Below, in pieces: positions 40,880-52,155 of a stretch of 64,000 nt of DNA. The translations under genes and the position numbers were made by a program. The notes beneath the pieces were generated by a model, which worked only from the letters and a program-made list of their open reading frames with translations, was not told where the DNA came from and did not search any database. The stretch's first letter is position 1; each line of letters starts with the position of its first letter. Source of the DNA: Casuarius casuarius (taxonomy: Eukaryota > Chordata > Aves > Casuariiformes > Casuariidae). The stretch covers positions 8,189,286-8,253,285 of the forward strand of contig PTFA01000010.1 of assembly GCA_003342895.1 (NCBI GenBank), read 5' to 3'.

Positions 40880-41720
40880 CAAGTAAGTGGAGTCTGGTAA
40901 GACAGGAGAGGAATTAGAGAAGCAAAAGGAGAATCTGCAGACTTGGAGTAAGATAGCCTGAAACAAAAGGTAAAGAAAAGAAAGAGTAAGAAAAAAAGTA
41001 CAAAAAGCTCTTTTTCAGGAAGGTCGGGACACTGAGATTAGATGGCATGTTACAGGCAGACTGGCACTGGCTGGATGAGGAGACTGGAAAAGGAGACAAG
41101 ATGACGAAGCAGTCAGGAAGAAATATCAGGTCTGAGAAGAATTTGAGGTGAAATAGAAGTCACTGTACGAACACACTGTAACAAAGGATCTAGGAACTTG
41201 GAAGGAATAGCTAGAAGTTGTTGGAGTCCAAGGCTGGAGGAGGAAGAAGAAACCTAGAAGATGTAAACAAAAATGGAGGAGGGAGATTGAGGTCAGTTGG
41301 GATAGAAAAGAGAGGAATTGGAGGAGAATGAGGAAGCCAGGAAAGACAAGGGACAACGATGCAGTTAGCAATGAATATTTGGCCAGTTCTGATTTGGGCA
41401 GTATGAAGTACACCCATTTCCCACTCACACCAAGTAGGTGTGGCCTGCCCCTCCCCCCCCTTTTTTTTCTTTTTTTACATTTATGCCACTGGAAATACAG
41501 AATGAGGATACATTTGTGCCAGGAGACTGTGGAGATGTAAAGAGAGATAGACGAAGGGCTACGTAGGAGCGGTAGGAACCAGCTGACACAGTAAACTAGA
41601 CCAAGCCTAGTAGATTAGACCAAGAAACCTGAGGTATAGGGAACAGCCTGGGATGAGGAACCAGAAAGGCGGAAGAGGCAAGACCAGCTGGAGAAAACCC
41701 AGGGACTGGGGGTAGGGGAG
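40880..41720. other. Purine-rich (G/A) block of about 840 bp
   Basis: The plus strand is strongly G/A-biased with recurrent GGAGGA, GAAGA and GACTGG words. It is interrupted by one C-run/T-run at 41451-41477. No open frame of note was seen on the plus strand. The mirror pyrimidine strand is the transcribed orientation. I do not recognise an element, and it may be an old degenerate repeat. Confidence 0.4.
41451..41477. repeat. C-run followed by T-run
   Basis: A run of about eight C adjoins an interrupted run of about 15 T inside the otherwise purine-rich block. Confidence 0.85.
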
Positions 41721-43887
41721 TGAAAACAGTTGGTAAAAGAGTCTATTACACAGTATGTGTCTGCTCCTCTTCCAGTGTTGACCCACATAACAGAATTACA
41801 ACTTATATCAGGGATATTATGTCTTATATCAATGATAAGATGCCATTTTGTCAGTAGGGTTTTTTTGTTTGTTTGTTCAACAACCACAAACATGTTATGG
41901 AAATAAAAATTATCAATAAAAATTAAAAAAACAATATTAGGAATGTAGCATCAAACAAGATGCTAGATTAGGAAATTACCTACTCTACTATATTCAGCAG
42001 AGAATGAAGAAAGTTCACATTGTCATGTATTTATTTATACAGTCTCCTTTTCCTGATTTCCTTGCCTTTTGCAATAAATTGCAGGTGGCTGCAATTGTTA
42101 TGGCTTTTCTTTAAAGAAAATGTAGTGCAATAAAATAGCATCACAGTAGGGAAGCTTTAGTTATTTTATTCATTTAAAATCTGGGTCACTGCACAACCAT
42201 TAAAATAATCCTAAACCAAATTGACTGGACATTCTTACAATTGAAGAGAGGTGGTGGGAAAATTAACTCTCTGGATTGAACTAACAAAGGTGGGAGGCTG
42301 AAACATGTAAAGATGGACTTGCCACATAGTTCAACTGCTAACCTTGTCATACACACGGTTGTACATTGCAGAGTCAGCTTGAAGAAAATTGAGAACTTTG
42401 TTTTTTAGAAGTCTGAACCAATGTGCATATGGGAAATTCAGTGTAAGTGTAAACATTGTACCAAACTGACACTTAGGTTATCAATTTAGATTAATGTCTG
42501 TGTAACTTTTCCAATGACCTTGCTATTTTGGGTTTTCTCCACCATGAAAAGCCTTACTTTTGTCCAAGAAGCTGAACACAAACTGAACTACCAACAAAAG
42601 AAGTTATAAGGAACTACACATGATATACTTTGCTTCCATATAAAAATACAAAAGCAATGAAAAAGAAATTTAGTATAAAAGGTTTCTATTCATGCAACAT
42701 CATGGTAGACATTTTTAGACCTACAGAAGTCAGATAGCTCAGTTTCCGAGTCCCCAGAGAAGCCTAACGTCAGCTCTTTTACACGCAAATGATGATAGCT
42801 TGCAAAGTTAAACCCTGGTGCTGAACAGAGAAGGATTTGTGTTGGAAATTTAGAATCAAAATTTTTAACTTTCTCATACAATAAGGGTCAGATTCACAGT
42901 AACATTTCAGGATGGGAGACAGACATGAAAGCTAAAAGTGTCATGAAAAATGCAACAAGACAGCCAAGTATAGAGCTGCTGTGGAAACACTACTGCTGAA
43001 ACTTCTAATTCCTATGCCTTTGATTTCTTGATCACAAGGTTTCACTGAAGGAGTGTTTGCATTGAATATATTTTCTTTTCCTTCTTTTGGGAGACAGATT
43101 TGCATGAGAATGGTATCTTTGTTTCCTGGGACTCCATCTACTCCTGCTGCTTCTTGCCCACCTGAAGCTATAATCCTCTGCGTGAAGCTGCATAAATGGC
43201 TATTGTGGATATGAGTAAGGCCTTTAGGTGGGGAATGGTTACCTGAATAAGATGAACTCTTCAGATAAAAAATTCTCCCTTTCATGAAAAATTTCTTGGT
43301 AATAAAGAATGAGAGAATAAAAAATAGCAACAGAAAATGTGACAATGGCTGAAGTGTTTCTAAACAAAATATTCTTCTAAAGTTTTCCATGGGAGCATCA
43401 GCTGCTTATGTGGGAAGCTGTCATGCCAGGAACATCTCATAAGTGAGATGATGGTGAAGACTGCAACTGCTAGGCAGGATGTCCCACTTCCTCTGTGTCA
43501 GGCTTATTGATCTGATATGTAGGTATGGCACCTGGTACGAAACCATACAAGGAAAACACGTGTTTCAAAGCCCCTAAGAACACAAGGCGAGGCAAATTAG
43601 TAAGCTTACCAGAACAGCAAAAAGCAAAGAGTGTCAGTGGTTCTTCTAAATTGCCAAAGAATAAAACAGTGGGTCCATCCAGCAAGTGAAGCTGAAGGTC
43701 TTACACTGGATTATACTGCTGTTTGCGTCTACCTCACAGATGTTCCTTATAGACCAAAAGACTGAAGTAAAACCGTGGCCTAAGCTGCTTGCAGACACTG
43801 CGTTGAAAAAAACCAGGAACATAAAACTACCACAGAATTAGATAATGTTCTGTCCAAGCTATAGTGTAAGAACAAAGTGGCTGAGTC

Positions 43888-44025
43888 ACCATCAAAAACA
43901 GAATCACAGGTTCATCCAGGCTGGAAGTATAGTTCAGTCCCTTGCTTGGTGCAGGGCTAATGTCAAAGTCAGATCAGCTTGCTCAAGCTTTGAAAATCTT
44001 TAGTGCAGCCTGGCATGCTTGCAAT
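43888..44025 (-). mobile_element. CR1 LINE 3' fragment, archosaur type
   Basis: On the plus strand, 'CAGAATCACAGGTTCATCCA', 'GGCTGGAAGTATAGTTCAGT', 'GCAGGGCTAATGTCAAAGTC', 'AGATCAGCTTGCTCAAGC' and 'TTTGAAAATCT' follow the order of the antisense 3' end of CR1 ('AGAATCATAGAATCATTCAGGTTGGAA...GCAGGGCTAACTTCAAAGTTAGATCAGGTTGCTCAGG...TTTGAATATCT'). It is a 5'-truncated, mutated copy of about 140 bp, and the best single pointer to a bird or crocodilian. Confidence 0.65.
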
Positions 44026-44769
44026 CTATATTCCAATACCATGTAAATGAGCTGAAAGTCATAATTAAACAGATGCATGCTAGGTTATCTATACACTGTG
44101 CAATATTATAGTGACAAACTACATGATCTCGGTGAAGAAAATACATTCCTTAATTCCTGACCTGAATTCTTTCAGAGAACCAACAAAACAGCCAATGGAA
44201 GTGTATTTGTGAACAACATAATCTTACTGGGAGTAAGATTTGATGCTGGAGGGGATACCAAAGGATATTGAAGATGGATCAAAATCAGGTAATATACATG
44301 ACTTCAATTAGCACTGCAAGTTACGTATATTCAGATCCATCACAGTTCAGGACATCCTAAAACAATCAGCTGTTCTACCTGACCAAAAAGTGCCTGAATG
44401 CAGTGAGTTTATAGCAAGGATAGAAGGAGAAATTACTCATTCAGCAGCACTGTCTGGAAACTGTGCAATAGATACCAGTAGTAATAGAACATTAGTATTA
44501 TAAGAAACGTTATTTAGAAAAAAAAGATTTCCTTCTTGGCGAAGCTGGATTTTTATGTCAAAACTGTAATCTTGCTTTTACAGTTTGTTAGCATCAATAT
44601 ACAAGAGCAGGGACCAACTTTGTGGCCAGCAAATTACCAGCACACTAGACAAAAATAAAAGTAAGGGCAAGATTTAGAATGTACATATTTAAGAAAATTC
44701 CAATCACCATCTGAGAGGTGTAGTGAAGAGATTTTGGAAGGGGAATACAAAAAACAGCTTCCTTCCCCA

Positions 44770-44990
44770 AAACTACTACTGACCTGTTGCATGACCTCAG
44801 GCAAAATCATTTCAGTGCTTCATGCTTCTGCTTCCTTTCCTACTGTGCCTATTTAGACTAGGAGTGTTTTAGGGATAGGGACTGTCTCATATTCTCTATT
44901 TATACAGTGTCTAGCACAGTGAGCCCCTGATCTTGCATGAGATCTGTAGATGCTATTGCATTACAAAAAATAATAACAATGACGATGTAA
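44770..44990 (+). mobile_element. MIR-type SINE with sauropsid 3' tail
   Basis: The MIR-like core 'GCATGACCTCAGGCAAAATC' then 'ATTTCAGTGCTTCATGCTTC' is followed by a tail with 'GGGATAGGGACTGTCTCATA', 'ACAGTGTCTAGCACAGTGAG', 'CCCCTGATCTTGCATGAG' and 'GTAGATGCTATTGCATTACA', ending in AATAATAACAAT. That tail matches the very common reptile/bird pattern 'GCAGGGACTGTCTC...CAGCGCCTAGCACAATGGGGCCCTGATC...TAGGTGCTACCGCAATACAAATAATAA'. Confidence 0.7.
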
Positions 44991-47900
44991 CCAAATTAAG
45001 CAACTATGACAGGGATTAGATTTACTCATGAAAAGTTTTACCAGGTCTTTTACTAAGAGTTTATTAGGACAGTTAATTTTAATGCATAGCTAAAACAGCA
45101 TGCCAAAACAACACTGAAAATGAACCTGGGTGAAGAAGATCAGCTCTGGGCCTGTTAAAGGTACCTACAATTAGCTTGTTATAGCAGATTTTTTTTCCAA
45201 AATGAAAAGATGCTTAACAGGTTTGAAAGGTATAAAACGCTTTTCAGTCATTGCATCTGTGGAATTTTGCCCAGTTGCCCTCGTATTGACATCAATAACT
45301 TCTTTTTCATTAAAGCTTATCTTTGAGATGACCCTTTTTATTTTTCAAGCTCTCATGAAATATGTGTAGTGACTTTTCATCATTATCCTAAAAGGCTTTT
45401 ACAGAGGGGTTCCCATTTCAACCCTGTATGAACTCCTCATTTGCCGAAATCCATGAGAATTTTATTGTTGACTCCAGAAGAATTTTTAGCTCCTTCCCAG
45501 GGATGCTTCTAAGAAGAGGGAAGAATGCCTGGAGAATCATTCATTTATTTTTTCATGTCAAGGGGAAAACCAATCTCAGAAAGGGGGTAGCAGATAGTAA
45601 GCAAATAGATTAAGTGGTCTTGCTGGAAATATTTATACTTTCTTCCTAAAATACGTTTTAGGATGGTGTGACTATAGTCTCAAATCACTTGAAATGAGAG
45701 ATAAAGGATGATATTTTTGGTATTTGTCTATATGGAACACTCTTGGGGACACCTTATACTTGGGGCAGTCTGATCCATTTCAAAGGCAACTATTCACTCT
45801 TTAGAAATAACGTCTGCTAATGGACACAAACCTAGAGAGGCAGAAAAATCCCTTTGACCTCCCTTTCACAATGTTTTTGGAATTTATCCATTGCCAAAGA
45901 TTGAGTTTATTCTCCTGTAGTGCACTGAACCCTTCTATCGATTAGATCCCTTAATCAACAAAACTAAATCCTAAGATTTTAGATTTACAACAAGGATTTT
46001 TGTTGAAACAGTCTCCAAGTATGCCTTTACCATCTAAATATCCCAAAAATTTCTAAGTCCTTTTCTACTATATTTTAATTCAGTGAATCATGGACAGAAT
46101 TATTTTTGTCCATAACATTAGTCACTTCTATCCCAATGTAAGTTCTATAAACCAGAAACTGTGCAAAAACTGAGGCAAAACACAACGAACAGGTACAGAG
46201 ATCTGATCTGAAATGTTCGTGAAGGCAGACACACTGTAGCTTTGGTTTATTAACAAAAATAGCATATGCTTTTACATGTTTTTGACACTTTGAAAAAACT
46301 GTGCATCATGTCAAAGGTTACATACTTGTACTTTTTTTTTTAACTATGGAGTGTATGTATGTGAGTGAATATGTGGAATGCTAAATATCTGTAGCTTTTC
46401 TGTTTACAAAGTTCTGCATAATTGTGGATTAAAATGCTAGAATACAGAAGAGATCAAGTGTGAAATATTTTGGACTCTTAATACAGTTTGATGAGGAAGT
46501 TTATGTTCTTAGCTATATAGCATCCTAAAGTCTTAGGGAAACAAACTCAAAAAAATCCCCACTATCTGGAATTTGTTTGCTTTGTCTTTTTTTCATTAGA
46601 ACCAATTATTTTTCTTCTACTGCTGTTTTGTCTGTATTTACATAAGCCAGAGCTATATTCAGTGAGCTTTTTATCTTTGTAAGATCTCTTGTTATAAATA
46701 TTTTTCTCACAGGTTTAAACTAGTACCCTGAATTTTTAATGTCTTAATAATTATTAAAAAAAAAAAAGCAATATGAGATAAAGCAAATTTCAACAGTAAT
46801 TGACAATACATTTAGTAACCTCATCTTGTACTGAAATACTTGCTTGATACCCACTGAATAGCCAGTGAAAGCCAGATTGTATTAAAAAACTCATAACCTA
46901 CAAGACTGATGCTAGAATATGAACCCTGAATCTGGACTCCATTTATGTAGTTTACAACAAAGGTCCAACTGAGCTCAAAAGGCAAGTACACAAAAAACAG
47001 AATTACACTAGGAGTCTTAAAGGTGAGAATTTGCTTATATCTTCATTTTGTTTTCTAGCCTTAAAGCTATTGATATTAGCTTGTAACCCATGTATAATAA
47101 CAAATACTCAACCAAGAAAAATATTAATAATAATAAATAAAAGATAATAATTTGATTAATCCAATAAATAAACAAACCATAACTATTCAACACACTGGAA
47201 TATGACTTAGAAAGAAAGTGGAGTAATTGAACTGTGTAAACATTACTGGACATATGACCAAGTCATACAATATGCATCAAGGTTAAGATCAGATTTTCCC
47301 TGTTCTTGATTTTGACCATAGAATTATGCAAACACAAAGCTGGACTCAAGATCTGAATTTTGCTGAAAAGAGTAGATATTGAGTTCTGATTTGAGCCATC
47401 TTAAAAATCAGCAGCCTGAGCCTTCCACCCTTGCTGAATGATTTTGGTGGCATTTAAAATACATTTTATTCTTTGTTCTAGACAGACTAAGTAAAATCTA
47501 TTTCATCTGGACTGAATGTAATTAATAGCTCTTCTCTAAGCTCTAATGTCACCCTAGCACTGCAGAAGACTGACTGGCAGAAGCAAGACAGCCTTTGACT
47601 TAGATTTGAATGGTCACACTTACACTTTCAAGCCAAACATCAGATTTACAGTGTTTGCTGAACAAGAAGCAAATTCTAAGAAATGTCCACATGAATAACT
47701 GGGCACCATCAGACATGAATGTTTAGAGAATTTCCATTAGAAAATAAAGCAAAAAAAGGCAAAGTGAGCTCTCAGTGTTAGAACTGTAAAGAAAAAAAGA
47801 CAACCTGGATAAAATATAACTGAAAGTGATATTATATTTCTTAATGTTCTGGAAGAAAAGAGGAAGTAGAAAAAATTATAGAGTGATATTTACATTTTTT

Positions 47901-49744
47901 AAGTGAATAGAGCAAGACATTTTTCAGAGTGTGGCTGAGCATGTCCCGCAAAATAACCAAAATCAGGAAAAAAAAGAACAAGACCTCTCAGCATCTGCTA
48001 ATGTTGCACAAAAGCCATTGTTTCCCAAACCTCCCCCTGTCTCTACGAGGAGGGACGTGGGACTCCTACTGGATTTGCCACTGCCTGCCATGCACGCCAC
48101 CATTTCCCAATGTGTGCAAGGGAGAAACTTGTTTGTCCTAATCAGACAGGAGCGCCAGTGCTGTGCGTAGCCTCTGAGCACCGACACATGTTGACTTCGC
48201 CTGCAGAATGCCCTCCTACGACACTGTAGAGACACTTGACTTCCTACTGGGGAAGTGCAGCTTTCTTTCCTAACAATGGGCCAACTGGTTTTCATAGCGG
48301 AGATAAATGCTCCCTGCTGTGAACTGTAATAGCAAAACATGTCAAACAACCAACAATAAAAAGAAGCACAGCCAAAAGATGGGTTTTTCCTGTTTTTATG
48401 CGCAGTACAGAGGAAACTAAGCACGTGAACTGCACTTGGCTCCTTGCAAGTCAAAATATCACTTCTTTTCAATGAGAAAGAAAAAACTCAACTTATTTCT
48501 CACCCTTTTTTCACCTTGAAATGCAGACACGAAAATGAACCCATTAGCATTTGTTTGCCAGAGGTTATGATGAAAACTCTGAATGTGAAAGTCAGATGCT
48601 TTATTAAAAAGAGGAATGAATATTCAGTTAGGCTTTTTCCAGTCTTTTAAAAACTGTTATAGTTATGAGTGATAAGGATATCCAGCTGCTGTTCTGATGA
48701 TCCTGTGGTGTTCCCTAAATTTTTACACACACTGTTTCTGCAGAGAAAAGATCATCTGCTTAAAACCCCCTCCTCTTCCATCCCATCATCTTTTCACTTT
48801 TGCCAGCCTTGCCTGCTTCCCTTCTTCATTGTCCTACTCTTTCCCTCGACTCCCTTTTATAGCCCATTAGTATCATATTGTTGTTCTGATTAATTAGTGC
48901 TGTGAAATCTCATTGTAAGTCTTATATGAAAATCACAGTTTCTACACTGTCACTTTGTTCATTTGGCATTTTTGCAACGTATGTTTCCCCTTCTTGCTGA
49001 CCTTCTCATCTACTTAAACTGAAGAAAAGCAATAGTGAAGACTTTTTAGTGAACACGGATGATTCTACTTATTACCAGTTAGTATTGGATCATTGTATTT
49101 TGGGTTAGACTGTGCAGAAGGTGATAAGATGATTGTTCAGTCAGTTCCTTTGATCTATTTGACCCTCTACCTCAGCTATGTACATCACCGTGGTTCAAGA
49201 CAGCCCTGGTTTATGGTATGCCTCTAGTAATGGTTGATGACTAGGTATCTCAGCTGACATTTATAGATCGAACAGCTGCCTATAGTGCCAAGAGTCACTA
49301 GGTGTTGCTTTGACAGGAGTGAACATGGCTGTTCTTTAGTGACTTTGTTCTTTTCTCAAGCAGAGATGCCTTCTATCGTGTTTTTCTATTTCTCCTGTTT
49401 GTGATCAGTACCACAATCCTGGAAAAAAATATTGATGCATATGTCATACTGCCTAGGCACACAGAGCTTCATATAGAGTGGACCTGCGAGATTTAATGTG
49501 CATTACAAGGAACATCAGTACACACAGAGGATACCTGATACCTCCAGGTCTCAACAGATTTACTGAACATGTGTAGACTAATGGCGCAGCACATGTGTAT
49601 TTGTATGCATATGACTCACTGCACTTGCAGAGTGAATACTTGTTTGAGATCTGAGGAGCTTTACCAGCACTGAGAAGCTGAGCAAGTGACACTGTATGCT
49701 TGTTGTCTTATTTTTCTCTGAGCATCTACATTGCCTGCTGGAGG

Positions 49745-49790
49745 CAGGAGACTAGGCCAGATGGACTTCCGGTCCAGTGTGTGCTCAGTG
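49745..49790 (+). mobile_element. Possible 3' end of a CR1-like LINE
   Basis: 'GACTAGGCCAGATGGACTTC' followed by 'CGGTCCAGTGTG' resembles 'GGGCTAGATGGACCATTGGTCTGACCCAGTATGG', the widespread 3' end of a reptile CR1-like element. Only about 45 bp is recognisable. Confidence 0.3.
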
Positions 49791-50114
49791 CTTTAGCAGT
49801 CCTGTCGGAACAAATCAGGCTGGTGAGAGATGGGGATTGAAGGGCTAAATCTTCTTAGTTCCCTCTGATGTCCAGCATCTCAGCCAGTCCAGGTGGTACT
49901 TGTTAGCTGTGGTTCCAATACAACGAGCCAATTGCTGTTTGATTTTAACTCAAGCATTTCAGATGAACAACAGTAACAGAGACTTCATTTAATGCTGCTG
50001 TTTGTGTACTGTGTTTTAAGTTTACCACTCCCTTTCTCCAGATGTAAAGCCAACCCTAAATCTCCTAGAATATGTGAGGATTCCTCATTCACTCCTGTGG
50101 TGGATGCCTGTGCT

Positions 50115-50134
50115 TCGGGAACAGAGGGCGCTGG
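50115..50134 (+). promoter_or_regulatory. Strong candidate CTCF motif
   Basis: 'CGGGAACAGAGGGCGCTGGA' carries the AGRGGGCGCT core of the CTCF consensus, including the otherwise rare GCGC step, in a CpG-poor intron. This is the best CTCF-like match I saw in the window. Confidence 0.45.
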
Positions 50135-52092
50135 ACTCTCTCTGTGTTTATAAATGTGACATTCTGGGCAAGCACAAATTGAGAGATTAGAAACAGCAGA
50201 TTAGAGAATGTACAACGTTTGTTACTGCAAGCAAGGGTGATTACAATGCGGCCAGGCTGTGAGTGGAATGGGAGAGGTCAAGGAAGAAGCAAGGGAGAAG
50301 AGGCAGAAAGAGAGGCCTCAAAAGTGTGGTTATCAGGAGGGCTGCCTCCACTCTGCTCTGGCTTCTGTTAATGAGGCCACAGCTTGGAACCCATCTGAAG
50401 CCTCTGAAATATAAATGCATTAAGGTACATTAGCTGCTATGGCTATAAAGAATCTTAGAGTCATGACATTATCAGATATATGGGACAAAGAACAGATTCT
50501 CAGAGCAGCCAGAAAAAGCAAACAATTAATTACAAGAACAGCCTGCCTGTGTGCTGTTCTTCCTGGACCTGAGCCTGATAACAAAAATTCAAAGGCACAA
50601 ATTTTATTTTAAGACACCTCTAACCAGGGAAGATGCTGAAACTCACTTCCATTTGATTTAAAATGGAGCATTCTACAAAAGACAGTCATGTAGTGTTTAT
50701 GTATGGTATGGACACAATAGGAACAACACACTTGGAAACATCATGATAATTAGGATCTCTGGGGCACTGGAGAAGATCCTGGAAAAAGAACAAAAGCTAG
50801 AGGATCTTTTGAGCTGATACACTTGGACCAGGGTGGGAAGGGGGAGAAAAAGGAGAAAGAATAAAAGGACAACTTATAGATGACTGAAATTTTCTCTTTC
50901 TTCAAATAACAGCTGACAAATATGGCATCTAAGAATTAATGTGCTATTGAGGATAAGTTTTTTGCATCGTTAGATCAAATGTTAAAGACCACTATTATTT
51001 TGAGTAGACACACCTGCTCTCACAGTTATATTGGTCAATGCTAACTACCTTTTTGTTCACATTCCAGATTTCTGACCTTCAGAGTGAAAAAGGAGTGAGT
51101 ATCAGTGAGTGATACATTGTAATGGTTGGATAGTTTCCATTTTCCATGAATAAGCAGAGAGAAAAGTTTTATTCCAGGTAGAAATGAAGACTTTTTTTGT
51201 TTGCCAGTGCTTGTCAGTCCATATTACCATGTTTTACTGAACTGTGGCCAAACTCATGAGCTGTAGGAAATTGTATCAGTTGGAACGATGTCATCATCCA
51301 TACCCTGAAGTTTGGTTTGCAATTTTTAAATTCAGTGAACAGATGTAAATAAATATTCCTCTGCAAAGGAGTGGAAAAAAGCAGCTGTGCTATGTTATAC
51401 TTGAGAATGGAAATGGAAATTCAGTGAGTATAAAGAAAAGGAGAACTGGATAATTTGGATTTATCAATTCTTGAATGCCAACGAAGGGGAAAATGTATTT
51501 GAAGTATGTGAGATTTTTTTAAATTTATCTAACCATTAACAGTCGAATTCAAGCACCTGTTTAGAACTCTATTACTTAAGAAATCTTAAAGCTGAAGGTA
51601 GTAGAGAGGTTTACTATTTCAGGTTGCTCAGGACTCCCACTTCTTAGAACTCTGCCAGAACTTGCTGGCAATGTACATGTCAGAGTTAAAATCAAGCAGA
51701 ATATTGGTGTGGCCTGCACAGGTGGGTCTCTTCCATAGTACATGACCAATGCCACATACCTCATGCCGGACAGAAGAAAGAAGAGCCATTCAGCCTGCTA
51801 TGAAATGGCCCTTGTCTTATGCTCTGCGAAACTGATCCATGCAAGTCATGGAGCTCCGACTACTGAAATACAGCTCTGACACTTAATATTTTGCCAGTAT
51901 TAATCACTTGTGTACCCATTAGTAGTGATAAAACTTTGATTTATACTTGAAGAGTTTTTTTTTTTCCTCCAGTGTTTGACTGTTTTACCAAACTTTTACA
52001 GACTGTAAAAATGTACATACAAAGGAAAAAGGGAAACAGATGGCTCCTCGAGACAAATATATCATGTGGAGTCACTTATGCGGGTTTGAGCC

Positions 52093-52155
52093 CAGGCTTG
52101 CACACTCCCAATTTCATGCACATGAATAACATTATTTCCTTCAATGGGATTTCTT
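52093..52155. repeat. Fragment of a sauropsid palindromic repeat
   Basis: 'CATGCACATGAATAACATTA' then 'TTTCCTTCAATGGGATTTCT' then 'TGCAGACC' resembles the bird/reptile repeat with 'CACATGAGTAA...CCATTGACTTCAATGGGACT...TGCAGGATC'. Confidence 0.35.

Noticed and set aside
42941..43390. 149-codon minus-strand open frame
   Set aside because: No family resemblance, low-complexity start, and no flanking exon structure that I could support.
47963..48472. 169-codon minus-strand open frame as a gene
   Set aside because: No recognisable domain, erratic composition, overlapping open frames on the other strand, and no splice or promoter context. Listed only as a finding.
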